A stretch of 42,491 bases of DNA, taken from Paludibacteraceae bacterium (GTDB lineage: Bacteria; Bacteroidota; Bacteroidia; Bacteroidales; Paludibacteraceae). The notes under the pieces were generated by a model. That model saw only the letters and a program-made list of their open reading frames with translations, searched no databases and was not told the DNA's origin. Below, piece after piece: positions 25,213 through 33,352 of the stretch. Position 1 is the first letter of the stretch, and each line of letters starts with the position of its first letter. Location of the stretch: positions 1 through 42,491 of the forward strand of contig JAEDGZ010000020.1 in NCBI GenBank assembly GCA_016297215.1, given 5' to 3'. A program made the translations under genes and the position numbers.

Positions 25213-25284
25213 GCCACCACGGGGACTCGAACCCCGGACCTACTCATTACGAATGAGTTGCTCTACCAACTGAGCTATGGTGGC
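25213..25284 (-). tRNA. tRNA-Thr (anticodon CGT)
   Basis: A 72-nt cloverleaf on the - strand: acceptor GCCACCA with TGGTGGC, D-arm GCTC/GAGC, anticodon stem ACTCA/TGAGT with loop TTCGTAA (anticodon CGT, reads ACG), T-arm CGGGG-TTCGAGT-CCCCG. CCA is not encoded. The 3' end faces the integrase, so this is the likely attachment target of the island. Confidence 0.95.
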
Positions 25285-25315
25285 AATTGATTCTCAATTT
25301 GTTACGCCTCGTTCT

Positions 25316-25411
<96 letters not shown>

Positions 25412-25495
25412 AATCGCTACTTTTTCGCTTTATAAGAATAACAAGGGGTTACTTTCTTTATGTTAAGCATACTTATCCATCCCCAAAAGCGAGCG

Positions 25496-25527
25496 CAAAG
25501 GTACTGCTTTTTTTTGATATGTGCAAA
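25496..25527 (-). promoter_or_regulatory. Promoter of the tRNA-Thr unit
   Basis: On the - strand TTTG (25527-25524), a 20-nt spacer and TACCTTTG (25503-25496) precede the tRNA pair by about 85 nt. Confidence 0.8.
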
Positions 25528-25563
25528 TTATTTGCGCTTTTTTTTCATTTCGGGTGCGTTTTT

Positions 25564-25595
25564 CTTGTTTAAGTGGAATAAATTTTGTACTTTTG
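25564..25595 (+). promoter_or_regulatory. Promoter of the T9SS plug-type gene
   Basis: CTTG (25564-25567), a 20-nt spacer and TACTTTTG (25588-25595). It is divergent from the tRNA promoter. Confidence 0.65.
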
Positions 25596-25620
25596 CAGGC
25601 AAAATGGGAGGGATGGTTAT

Positions 25621-25672
25621 GTTTCTGGTTTCAGGTTTCAAGTTCCAAGTTCCAAGTTTTAAGTTTCAAGTG
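25621..25672. repeat. Word repeat, GTTTCAA family, at the start of the plug gene
   Basis: Six to seven copies of GTTTCA(A/G)/GTTCCAA words. This is the reverse complement of the TTGAAAC family at 4229-4262. It lies between promoter and signal peptide, and is open in frame with the gene. Confidence 0.8.
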
Positions 25673-25684
25673 CGCGGTTGCCGG

Positions 25685-26977
25685 ATGGTGATAGTGTTGC
25701 TATGCTATTTGGTGGCAGAGATGTGTGGTTTGGCTATTGGGGATGGCGGTTTGCATGCGGAGGTGCGGACGGTGCGGATGCGGATGCTGAGTGATGCGCG
25801 GGCGGATGCCAACGGGGAGAGTTATACGATATCAAGACCTTTCTTGGTGTTGGAGAGTGGGGTAGTAGATGGAACTGAGCCAGAGAATACTTTAGAGATT
25901 TCTTTTGATGAGATGAGCCACGATGTGCATTTCTATACCTACACGGTGGTGCATCTGAATGCCGATGGCAGCGAAAGCGGATTGACCTCCTCGGAGTATC
26001 TGCGCGGGTTCACCACGATGGATATTACAGACTATCAGCACTCTATCAATACCCAACGCGACTATACCCACTATCGTTTTGTGTTTCCCAATGAGGATAT
26101 GCAACTCACGGCGAGCGGACAATATGCGCTTTGTATCTATGAAGACGGAGACAGGGATGAGCAAGTGGCGCGACTGCAGTTCGTTGTCGTTGAGCCGAGA
26201 GTAGGCATATCGGCTAATGTCCACTCAAAGACCATCAAGGAGTTGAACGGTCGCTATCAGCAAGTGGATGTGGATATTCAAACGGCGGCGCTCAATTTGC
26301 GCGACCCCAATGAGATAAAACTGGTGGTGAAACAAAACGGGAGAACGGATAACCAAGCCGTTATTTTGCAGCCTACTTTTGTGGAGACGGGGCGGTTACG
26401 GTACATGAACAATCCCAAGTTGGTGTTTGAGGGAGGAAATGAGTACCACCATTTCGATGCTTATTCTGCCTACTATGCAGGCACCGGCATCGACCGCATA
26501 GGATATGATAACCGCGATTATCATGCATTGCTGTTTCCCGATGTGGTACGCGAGGGGGGATATATCCATGAATATGATGTGGACGGACAATATCGAGTCA
26601 ATGCAGAGCGCACTACGGATGCTGACACCGAGGCAGAGTATATGTGGGTGCATTGGCGCTTGGAGCGAGAGCAACCGTGGTTTGATGGAATGGTGTATGT
26701 GGGAGGAGAGGTGTTGGATAATCAGTTGAATGCCCGCAGCAGGATGCTCTATGATAACGAAGCAAAATGCTACTATCTGGTAGCGCTTGTGAAGCAAGGA
26801 GGATATGATTATCAGTATTGGTTTGTGCAGAAAGGGAGCCAAACAGGGAGCACATTGCTTACTGAAGGCTCCTATTGGCAGACGGAAAATGAATATACCA
26901 TCTTTGTCTATTATCGCCCGTTTGGCTCTCGCGGCGATCGGTTAGTGGGCATACAAAGTGTATATAGTGTTCACTAA
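25685..26977 (+). CDS. DUF5103 / type IX secretion plug-type protein
   Basis: The product is 430 residues from the ATG at 25685. A hydrophobic signal segment (MVIVLLCYLVAEMCGLAIG) is followed by beta-rich tandem domains. Segments include RPFLVLESGVVDG, ISFDEMSHDVHFYTYTVVHL, a GFTTMDITDYQHSINTQRDY region, YRFVFPNEDMQ and a C-terminal YRPFGSRGDRLVG. This is the DUF5103 family, members of which plug the SprA translocon of the type IX secretion system. The frame stays open upstream to an ATG at 25604, just behind the promoter. Using it would add 27 residues encoded by the word repeat (VSGFKFQVPSFKFQV), so the shorter start is preferred. The gene stands alone; IS1595-type elements begin 46 nt behind its stop. 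Confidence 0.8.
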   Translation: MVIVLLCYLVAEMCGLAIGDGGLHAEVRTVRMRMLSDARADANGESYTISRPFLVLESGVVDGTEPENTLEISFDEMSHDVHFYTYTVVHLNADGSESGLTSSEYLRGFTTMDITDYQHSINTQRDYTHYRFVFPNEDMQLTASGQYALCIYEDGDRDEQVARLQFVVVEPRVGISANVHSKTIKELNGRYQQVDVDIQTAALNLRDPNEIKLVVKQNGRTDNQAVILQPTFVETGRLRYMNNPKLVFEGGNEYHHFDAYSAYYAGTGIDRIGYDNRDYHALLFPDVVREGGYIHEYDVDGQYRVNAERTTDADTEAEYMWVHWRLEREQPWFDGMVYVGGEVLDNQLNARSRMLYDNEAKCYYLVALVKQGGYDYQYWFVQKGSQTGSTLLTEGSYWQTENEYTIFVYYRPFGSRGDRLVGIQSVYSVH

Positions 26978-27057
26978 GTAGAGTTTGCTAACCTGAATTT
27001 CTTCTTTAGGGTGCTTATATTTTGGCAATGATATACATGTTGACCTAGGCATTTAGG

Positions 27058-27086
27058 AAAAAGTGGCAAAAAACAGCCACTTTTTT
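27058..27086 (+). terminator. Left-end hairpin of element A
   Basis: Stem AAAAAGTGGC with GCCACTTTTT and a T tail. The same hairpin occurs at the left end of element C (31018-31046). Confidence 0.8.
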
Positions 27087-27177
27087 CGTTTTTATCGTTC
27101 ATTTTATTTTCAAAATATGGATTTTTGGTTATAATATAGTACATTTACCAATGTATAAACCTACACCTTCATACGAT

Positions 27178-27692
27178 ATGATCAATTTCCAAAACTTTGA
27201 CTCACTCTACAGCGTTACTTCTTATTTCAATAACGAACACATCTGCAAACAAGTCATTGCTGAATCACGATGGGCAGATGGAGATGTCATTTGCCCGTAT
27301 TGTGGTAATCACCATTGCATAACACGCAAAGACGGGAAATATCGTTGCAATCATTGTCTGAAAAACTTCTCCGTTACTGTTGGAACTATCTTTGAAAACA
27401 CCAAAATATCACTCGTGAAATGGTTCATGGCAATGTATCTCATATCCTCACACAAAAAGGGTATCAGCAACCATCAATTGGGAAGAGACTTGCAAATATC
27501 ACAAAAAACAGCATGGTTTATGCTGCAAAAAATACGTACTCTATTTGCTCAAGATGATGCTGATAAGTTCTATGGTAGTATAGAATTAGACGAGGTGTAT
27601 ATAGGTGGAAAAGAGAAATGGAAACATATGTCCAAACGCACACCGAATACGCAGGGGCGTAGTACAAAAACAAAGACCCCAATATTTGGTAT
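27178..27692 (+). pseudogene. IS1595 transposase of element A, 5' half
   Basis: Residues 1-172 of a 321-residue transposase. They hold a zinc ribbon (CPYC, then CITRKDGKYRCNHC), a helix-turn-helix region (SNHQLGRDLQISQKTAWFML) and the first catalytic Asp in ELDEVYIGGKEKW. The gene is cut at codon 172 by element B and ends in the stop codon that B's end supplies. Joining 27178-27692 to 31553-32003 restores 966 nt, a complete frame, so it was intact before B arrived. ATG 27178 is chosen because the copy in element C starts there. Confidence 0.9.
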
Positions 27693-27801
27693 GGTAATGA
27701 TATACATGTTGACCTAGGCATATTAAAATAGGCAACTATTTAGCAGTTGCCCCATAATGTCATAAAAACAAGGAAGTAGTATTAATTACTTCCTCGGTTA
27801 T

Positions 27802-28323
27802 TTAGTCCCACCTTGCTTTTATAAGTTGTTCACAATCGTTTATTATGTGTTTATATATATACTCAGCAACATTCTTGCTTGAAACTGCGTACTGTTTATC
27901 ATAAATACAAATAACCCATATTTGCTTTCCAATGACTTGTTTTAACTGAATGTATTGTTCTCCGTTACCATAGAGGGGAATAAGGTTTTCATTAGAATAA
28001 TGTTCATTGGTTCTATATTGACTATACCATTTTCTGACTGTATGTAGAATATCAGTTGGGAACTTGCAATTTACAATTTGAATAGTTTCTTTGTAAATTA
28101 AACTTATTTCTGCAAGTTTTTCAAGAGAATTTTTCTTTCTCTCTTCATTGCTCAATGAAGAATATTCCTCCCATACAAACTCTGCTATAACATCGGTATT
28201 TAACTCAATTAATAGATAATAAACATTTGTCGCAGAACAAAAATAAGTCTTACATTTGCCAAAATCATCAATTATTTCTTGAGTATCAAGAAAAATAGTT
28301 GATAAATAACGACTAAATTTCAT
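27802..28323 (-). CDS. Unknown passenger protein of element B
   Basis: The product is 173 residues from the ATG at 28323 (an upstream in-frame ATG at 28413 would run into the divergent gene's leader). It is soluble, Tyr- and Ile-rich, with mixed helices and strands, for example NVYYLLIELNTDVIAEFVWE and YIQLKQVIGKQIWVICIYDK. I recognise no family, and it lacks the IKESV motif seen in the other passenger genes. It diverges from the interrupted gene starting at 28386, and two hairpins near the element's left end would terminate it. Confidence 0.6.
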   Translation of the reverse strand: MKFSRYLSTIFLDTQEIIDDFGKCKTYFCSATNVYYLLIELNTDVIAEFVWEEYSSLSNEERKKNSLEKLAEISLIYKETIQIVNCKFPTDILHTVRKWYSQYRTNEHYSNENLIPLYGNGEQYIQLKQVIGKQIWVICIYDKQYAVSSKNVAEYIYKHIINDCEQLIKARWD

Positions 28324-28385
28324 ATTAACAATATTTATAAATATGAATAAAATAAAGTTTTGATAGACATAAGGTTGCAAAAAGT

Positions 28386-28530
28386 ATGCCAAATAAAGAT
28401 TTATATTGCCCAAATAAAATATTTGATAATAATAAAATCACCATCGGAGAGTTTAGAACTTATGAGGAAGCAATGGATTTCCCATTACATGAAATATGGT
28501 GTATAAATCGTAGCGAAGATAACAAATTTA
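28386..28530 (+). pseudogene. Passenger gene of element B, 5' part, interrupted by element C
   Basis: ATG 28386 opens a frame of 48 codons plus one base that runs into element C at the target site. Removing C and one copy of CAAATTTA rejoins it exactly to 31089-31432, giving 162 residues. The start is MPNKDLYCPNKIFDNNK. It was intact before the insertion. Confidence 0.85.
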
Positions 28531-28604
28531 GGCAATGATATACATGTTGACCTAGTCCGATCAACACAGTCTCATTGCGCTACTTCAAATATACAAAAAG
28601 TTGC

Positions 28605-28644
28605 ACAATAATAGCCATCCCGTTGCTGAGATGGCTATTATTGT
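28605..28644. terminator. Right-end hairpin of element C
   Basis: A perfect 15-bp stem (28605-28619 with 28630-28644) with T- and A-rich flanks works as a terminator on both strands. Elements B (31437-31464) and A (33180-33207) have 9-bp versions built on ATAGCCACC/GGTGGCTAT. Confidence 0.8.
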
Positions 28645-28689
28645 GTGTATATTTATCAGATGGTATCTGTATTATAATTATCTAATTTT

Positions 28690-29655
28690 TCACGAATGAA
28701 GATATTTGCGTATAGAACGTTTGATAGATTCTTCAAGTTTCTTTTCATCTTTTAAATGCCAACCATGTTCATTATCATAATCATAGTTACCTTTTGCATA
28801 ATTCGAGAAATCTTCATCACCCTTTTTTGCTTTATCATAATAATGAAAATAATATGGTTGTGTCTCAACCCCCATTGGATACTTAGGATCATAATAATTG
28901 TGCTTATAGCCAAAACCATTAAATTTTACAGTATCATCTGTTGAGCCTTTACCTGCGGCATAACGTTTTTGCCTATAAGTAGGTTCACCGTTTTTCATTC
29001 TGTATGAATGATCACTTGTCCAATAATAATCAGCATCATTTCTTTCATCATGGTCATCAAAACCATACTTTTTATTAAATTCCTTATCTTCTGCATCTTG
29101 GAATAAATTTACACGTTTATCTCTTTTTGCAATTGCTTTTTTAGTTGCATTAGCATATGTTTTCCAATCCAATTCAGAAAGAACTTGTTTGACGGATTCT
29201 TTTATAACGTCACATAATTGACTCTCGCTCAATTTTACTTTTTTTCTTATGTTATTCATTGTATTATATTGTTTATTCTTTTTATTTTCGTTTATATTAG
29301 ATGGTGCATTTAGATTATAATCTTGAGGTGTTAGAATCATATCTACCACATAAACAAAGTTACGTTCATTGCCTTGTTCGTCTTTATCTGTCAAGACTTT
29401 AAATAGAATCCCATATTTATCTATAGATATTTCTCCATTATCGTAATGTGTAAAATCATTATGATTATCCCATGCAATTACAGGATTTGACAGCCAACTT
29501 ACAAAGCCCTTAAGGTCATTAAGCCATCGCTCCATACCCTCTTTCTCAAGCATATTATATAATTTGATATATTCTATCTTTTCCGTTAAATTGTTTGAAT
29601 ATCTAACGGGAAGTTTTGCCAATTTATTATCCTCATTCAAATAATATCTCTTCAT
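28690..29655 (-). CDS. Passenger protein of element C with internal IKESV motif
   Basis: The product is 321 residues. Residues 1-112 are a soluble domain with NPVIAWDNHNDFTHYDNG and a strand-rich FVYVVDMILTP end. After an Asn-rich linker comes MNNIRKKVKLSESQLCDVIK and ESVKQVL (133-159), the motif shared by other passenger proteins. Then come a Lys/Asp/Tyr-rich, probably disordered region and a C-terminal KKLEESIKRSIRKYL that resembles the motif again. An internal ATG at residue 133 could begin a shorter product. The start overlaps the TGA of the 79-residue gene by one base. Function is unknown. Confidence 0.7.
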   Translation of the reverse strand: MKRYYLNEDNKLAKLPVRYSNNLTEKIEYIKLYNMLEKEGMERWLNDLKGFVSWLSNPVIAWDNHNDFTHYDNGEISIDKYGILFKVLTDKDEQGNERNFVYVVDMILTPQDYNLNAPSNINENKKNKQYNTMNNIRKKVKLSESQLCDVIKESVKQVLSELDWKTYANATKKAIAKRDKRVNLFQDAEDKEFNKKYGFDDHDERNDADYYWTSDHSYRMKNGEPTYRQKRYAAGKGSTDDTVKFNGFGYKHNYYDPKYPMGVETQPYYFHYYDKAKKGDEDFSNYAKGNYDYDNEHGWHLKDEKKLEESIKRSIRKYLHS

Positions 29656-29894
29656 CAGTTTAAACTATCTATCATCTTATTAAGAAACTCCATAGCATCC
29701 ACCCCCCACGTTTCCATCGGTTTATCAACATAAAAAACACGTTGCGAACTTTTTGCTTCATAAACTGACTGTTTTGCACAATATTCCTTGTGTTGCTGTG
29801 GTGTTAAACCTGCAACAACATTTAAATGTTCTTCTAATGGAAGTTCGTTAATCCATTCAATGTTTAAACTACCATCTTCTTTCAATAGTGCCAT
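29655..29894 (-). CDS. Small passenger protein of element C
   Basis: The product is 79 residues, acidic and helical, starting MALLKEDGSLNIEWINELPL, with no membrane segment. Family unknown. It stands between the transposase and the 321-residue gene; its TGA overlaps the next ATG (TGATG), so the two are coupled. A small gene coupled to a larger one on a mobile element is the shape of a toxin-antitoxin or anti-phage pair, but nothing in the sequence proves it. Confidence 0.65.
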   Translation of the reverse strand: MALLKEDGSLNIEWINELPLEEHLNVVAGLTPQQHKEYCAKQSVYEAKSSQRVFYVDKPMETWGVDAMEFLNKMIDSLN

Positions 29895-29964
29895 AGTTTT
29901 ATTTCTTTATTATAAATATTACATTATTCAAAAAAAATGTTTGTAATCTAATTGTAACTCGTAA

Positions 29965-30930
29965 TTAAGCACTCATTTTAACCTGTAAATAGTTACACTT
30001 TCCGATAGATTTATTGAACATATGGGCGAACCTTTGAGATTCGTCCATATTTCGTGTATTCCAACGATATACAGCCTCGTTAATATAACGCTGTATGTAC
30101 TTATCACTCACATCGTGATAACAACCCATTATCATACGTCTGAAATGACTCCAAAATCCCTCCATTGCATTCGTATTCACACCATCGCGTACATACTCCT
30201 GACTACCATGACGTACCACACGATGATAGTAACCCATATCTCCAAGACCTGAATAAGAGTTCAACTCATCGGTGGTTACACAACTTCCACGTTCTACATA
30301 TTTCTCCACAATAGGAAGTAATGTTTTGCCGTCTGTCGCCTCTACTACAAAAGCATGGGCATACGTAGTCTTACACTCTACACCATGTTTATCAATATAT
30401 GTCGCATACTCCATAATGCCAAATATTGGGGTCTTTGTTTTTGTACTACGCCCTTGTGTATTCGGGGTGCGTTTGGACATATGTTTCCATTTCTCTTTCC
30501 CTCCGATATACACCTCGTCTAATTCTATACTACCATAGAACTTATCACCATCATCTTGAGCAAATAGAGTACGTATTTTTTGCAGCATAAACCATGCTGT
30601 TTTTTGTGATATTTGCAAGTCTCTTCCCAATTGATGGTTGCTGATACCCTTTTTGTGTGAGGATATGAGATACATTGCCATGAACCATTTCACGAGTGAT
30701 ATTTTGGTGTTTTCAAAGATAGTTCCAACGGTAACGGAGAAGTTTTTTAGACAATGATTGCAGCGATATTTCCCGTCTTTGCGTGTTATGCAATGGTGAG
30801 TACCGCAATATGGGCAAATAATATCTCCATCTGCCCATCGTGATTCCGCAATGACTTGTTTGCAGATGTGTTCGTTATTGAAATAAGAAGTAACGCTATA
30901 GAGTGAGTTAAAGTTTTGGAAATTGATCAT
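29965..30930 (-). CDS. IS1595-family transposase of element C
   Basis: The product is 321 residues and intact. It has an N-terminal zinc ribbon (CPYCGTHHC and CNHC), helix-turn-helix, then a DDE-type domain. This holds ELDEVYIGGKEKWKH (first Asp), VTTDELNSYSGLG (second Asp) and NAMEGFWSHFRRMIMGCYHD (the Asn/Glu signature of the IS1595/ISXO2 group), with KYIQRYINEAVYRWNTRN after it. It differs from the copy in element A at only a few residues. A hairpin between the element end and the gene would shield it from outside transcription. It can supply transposase to elements A and B, whose ends match. Confidence 0.95.
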   Translation of the reverse strand: MINFQNFNSLYSVTSYFNNEHICKQVIAESRWADGDIICPYCGTHHCITRKDGKYRCNHCLKNFSVTVGTIFENTKISLVKWFMAMYLISSHKKGISNHQLGRDLQISQKTAWFMLQKIRTLFAQDDGDKFYGSIELDEVYIGGKEKWKHMSKRTPNTQGRSTKTKTPIFGIMEYATYIDKHGVECKTTYAHAFVVEATDGKTLLPIVEKYVERGSCVTTDELNSYSGLGDMGYYHRVVRHGSQEYVRDGVNTNAMEGFWSHFRRMIMGCYHDVSDKYIQRYINEAVYRWNTRNMDESQRFAHMFNKSIGKCNYLQVKMSA

Positions 30931-31088
30931 ATTGAAGGTGTAGGTTTATAAATAGGTAAATCTACTATAATATAACCAAAAATCTATATTTTGAAAATGA
31001 AATGGAGTATAAAAACGAAAAAAGTGGCTGTTTTTTGCCACTTTTTCCTAAATGCCTAGGTCAACATGTATATCATTGCCCAAATTTA

Positions 31089-31432
31089 AAACATATAAAA
31101 AGTATGGTTACCATTTATTGGTAATTGCTTCTTGGCAGCGTAATGATGAATGGCAATTTGTATTAGCAATAGTAGGACATAAACAAGTACGATATTGGAA
31201 TAAAAACGATATACCAATGGACATGGTTAAAAATCTATTTGAACTAACAATAGGAAACGAAGCCAAAGAATGTATATACTCTTTTCTTAGACAACACTCA
31301 GAATTGTCAACTAGAGGACAAAAAATAACAACAGAATATAAGAATATGGAAAAACAAGCAATTAGATTAAATGAATCTAAGTTACGAAAGGTAATTAAAG
31401 AGAGTATAAAGAGATATTTGAATACAATATAA
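31089..31432 (+). pseudogene. Passenger gene of element B, 3' part
   Basis: This continues the frame from 28386-28530 after removal of element C. The full product would be 162 residues: an N-terminal domain with TIGEFRTYEEAMDF and HLLVIASWQRNDEWQFVLAI, then a C-terminal MEKQAIRLNESKLRKVIKES and IKRYL, the shared passenger motif, at the very end. A terminator hairpin follows 5 nt after the stop. Confidence 0.8.
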
Positions 31433-31552
31433 CGAAATAGCCACCTATGCAACGGGGTGGCTATTATTATGCAATTTTGTATATATTTGAAGTAGCGCAA
31501 TGAGACTATTTTGATTGGACTAGGTCAACATGTATATCATTGCCTTTGGTAT

Positions 31553-32003
31553 TATGGAGTATGCGACATATATTGATAAACATGGTGTAGAGTGTAAGAC
31601 CACGTATGCCCATGCTTTTGTAGTAGAGGCGACAGACGGCAAAACATTACTTCCTATTGTGGAGAAATATGTAGAACGTGGAAGTTGTGTAACCACCGAT
31701 GAGTTGAACTCTTATTCAGGTCTTGGAGATATGGGTTACTATCATCGTGTGGTACGTCATGGTAGTCAGGAGTATGTACGCGATGGTGTGAATACGAATG
31801 CAATGGAGGGATTTTGGAGTCATTTCAGACGTATGATAATGGGTTGTTATCACGATGTGAGTGATAAGTACATACAGCGTTATATTAACGAGGCTGTATA
31901 TCGTTGGAATACACGAAATATGGACGAATTTCAACGGTTCGCCCATATGTTCAATAAGTCTATCGGAAAGTGTAACTATTTGCAGGTTAAAATGAGTGCG
32001 TAA
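31553..32003 (+). pseudogene. IS1595 transposase of element A, 3' half
   Basis: This is the C-terminal 149 residues, with VTTDELNSYSGLG and NAMEGFWSHFRR, in frame with 27178-27692 once element B and one target copy are removed. A start inside B's end (31530) gives an open frame but is an accident of the insertion. Confidence 0.9.
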
Positions 32004-32080
32004 TCAAATTGTTAGATAAATGTTGCATTATTTCAATTAAAGTTGTTTGCTTGATTGCCGAGTCTTACTTTTATAAAGTA

Positions 32081-32518
32081 TTATCCTAAATAACTATCCC
32101 ATTCATCGTTATCATATGAACTATGATAATAAACAAATTCTGCTTTCTCAATATCCGTCATATCGTCCCAATTCTCAGGTAAATCATAATCATCAGCATC
32201 AAAATCAATCATCCAAAAAGAATTATCAGATGCTAATCTATTTATTATTTCTTTAGTTCTTTCATCTTCACCCTTAACCCATGATTTATAAAAAGAGGGA
32301 TGCCAATCCTTATTTCCATTTTTGCCTTTTATATTATGTTTACTCATTGCATAATCACATACGTCTTGATTACCTCTTCGCCCATATAAATATCCAAGTG
32401 CACTTTGTCCTTGTGGGGTATCACCTATTTCATTCATAGACTCTCTAAGTACTCTGCGTACTGATTCTTTTATTAATCTATGTAGTTCATTCTCATTCAA
32501 ATGTATTTGTTTTTTCAT
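32081..32518 (-). CDS. Passenger protein of element A with N-terminal IKESV motif
   Basis: The product is 145 residues. It opens with KKQIHLNENELHRLIKESVR and RVL, the motif shared with three other passenger proteins. A Gly/Asn-rich stretch (QGQSALGYLYGRRGNQD) and an acidic C-terminus (MIDFDADDYDLPENWDDMTD) follow. There is no signal peptide and no known domain. It is divergent from the gene at 32633. The motif looks like an amphipathic helix that could dock the protein onto a common partner; that is inference. Confidence 0.7.
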   Translation of the reverse strand: MKKQIHLNENELHRLIKESVRRVLRESMNEIGDTPQGQSALGYLYGRRGNQDVCDYAMSKHNIKGKNGNKDWHPSFYKSWVKGEDERTKEIINRLASDNSFWMIDFDADDYDLPENWDDMTDIEKAEFVYYHSSYDNDEWDSYLG

Positions 32519-32632
32519 TTTTCAATTTTGTTTTTATATAAATACAAGCATAGTATGAAAAAGGCATGTTATTTGTAGAAAAAAATGTATATTTATTGTA
32601 CAACTAAATATTTATCAGTAAATCATAATCGT

Positions 32633-33175
32633 ATGGAAAAAAAAGTAATTAGGTTAACAGAAGAACAACTCTCATTGGCAATTAAACACGCACTTAATGA
32701 AGTGATAGATGAAATTGGAGGACAGACTCATGCTGTTGTACATAATGCTACTCAAGCAGCAAAACAACGTCAATTATATGGGCAAACGAATCTAAACCCA
32801 AGAAAAAGTAATATTGATATAATTAAGCAAGGTATTCGTTTAAGTAAACCTGCTGCTGATTCCTTGATAACACCATACAAGACAACCTATCTATTTCATG
32901 CCACAGATTTATTAGGTACGGCTGCTATATTGATTTTTGATCTGAAGGTATTGTATGAATTGACACCTAATAAGGCTATTCTAAAAGGAAATATAGTTTT
33001 CAACGATGAGCCTTTGTATGGTAGTATAATCATAGAGATTCCTTCAAATACGGTCTACTATAATTATAAAGGGAATCGTCATAAATATGCTTTAGAGATA
33101 GACCCTTCTAAAAAGCAGATGTGGGAATCATTAATTAATCAATTATCTTTATCCCTGCATTCAAGAACCGTATAA
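32633..33175 (+). CDS. Passenger protein of element A with N-terminal IRLTEEQL motif
   Basis: The product is 180 residues from the ATG at 32633 (an upstream in-frame ATG at 32585 is less likely). It opens EKKVIRLTEEQLSLAIKHAL, a divergent form of the shared motif. A basic linker follows, then from about residue 90 a compact strand-rich domain with TTYLFHATDLLGTAAILIFD and an IIIEIPSNTVYYNYKGNRHK segment. The YLFHAT start loosely recalls ADP-ribosyltransferase folds, where an H-x-T sits in the first strand, but the other key residues are not evident. The terminator hairpin of the element's right end follows 5 nt after the stop. Confidence 0.65.
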   Translation: MEKKVIRLTEEQLSLAIKHALNEVIDEIGGQTHAVVHNATQAAKQRQLYGQTNLNPRKSNIDIIKQGIRLSKPAADSLITPYKTTYLFHATDLLGTAAILIFDLKVLYELTPNKAILKGNIVFNDEPLYGSIIIEIPSNTVYYNYKGNRHKYALEIDPSKKQMWESLINQLSLSLHSRTV

Positions 33176-33352
33176 CTAAATAGCCACCCCGTTGTCGAGG
33201 TGGCTATTATTGTACAATTTTGTGTATATTTGAAGTAGCGCAATGAGACTGTGTTGATTGGACTAGGTCAACATGTATATCATTGCCTATATTTTTCAAT
33301 AAAATGTGCGTCTTTCCATAATTTAATTATATCGGCGTGAATCTATATGGTT

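Larger units (their letters stand above)
28531..31080 (-). mobile_element. Complete IS1595-type element C with passenger genes (innermost)
   Basis: 2550 bp with family inverted repeats at both ends and a perfect 8-bp target duplication CAAATTTA (28523-28530, 31081-31088). In - orientation the order is left end (31080), hairpin (31018-31046), transposase, 79-residue gene, 321-residue gene, terminator hairpin, right end (28531). All parts are intact, so it is the youngest and probably still active copy. Confidence 0.95.
27693..31544 (+). mobile_element. Non-autonomous IS1595-type element B with two genes (middle)
   Basis: The ends match the family inverted repeat (27693, with one change, GGT for GGC, and the complement ending 31544). 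The target duplication TTTGGTAT is perfect (27685-27692, 31545-31552). Without element C it is about 1.29 kb with no transposase, only two divergent genes. Its left end shares only the 27-bp terminal repeat with A and C; just inside are two hairpins (GGCAACT/AGTTGCC near 27730, AGGAAGTA/TACTTCCT near 27770). Its right end matches those of A and C over about 110 bp. Confidence 0.92.
27024..33287 (+). mobile_element. IS1595-type element A with passenger genes (outermost of three)
   Basis: The ends are 25-bp inverted repeats GGCAATGATATACATGTTGACCTAG shortened here to its start (GGCAATGATATACATGTTGA at 27024 and the complement ending at 33287). The 8-bp target duplication TATATTTT is perfect (27016-27023 and 33288-33295). 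Without the inserts it is about 2.4 kb: left end, transposase, two divergent passenger genes, right end. The left end has an inward-facing hairpin (27058-27067 with 27076-27085, then T residues) that would block read-through from the plug gene. Element B sits inside its transposase gene. Confidence 0.92.

Noticed and set aside
25460..25684. Start of the plug-type gene at 25460 or 25604
   Set aside because: 25460 lies upstream of the promoter; 25604 would give a leaderless mRNA and a repeat-encoded extension. The ATG at 25685 begins the signal peptide, though 25604 cannot be fully excluded.
31530..32003. Independent small transposase gene starting at 31530
   Set aside because: Its start lies in the end of element B; it is the cut-off 3' half of element A's transposase.
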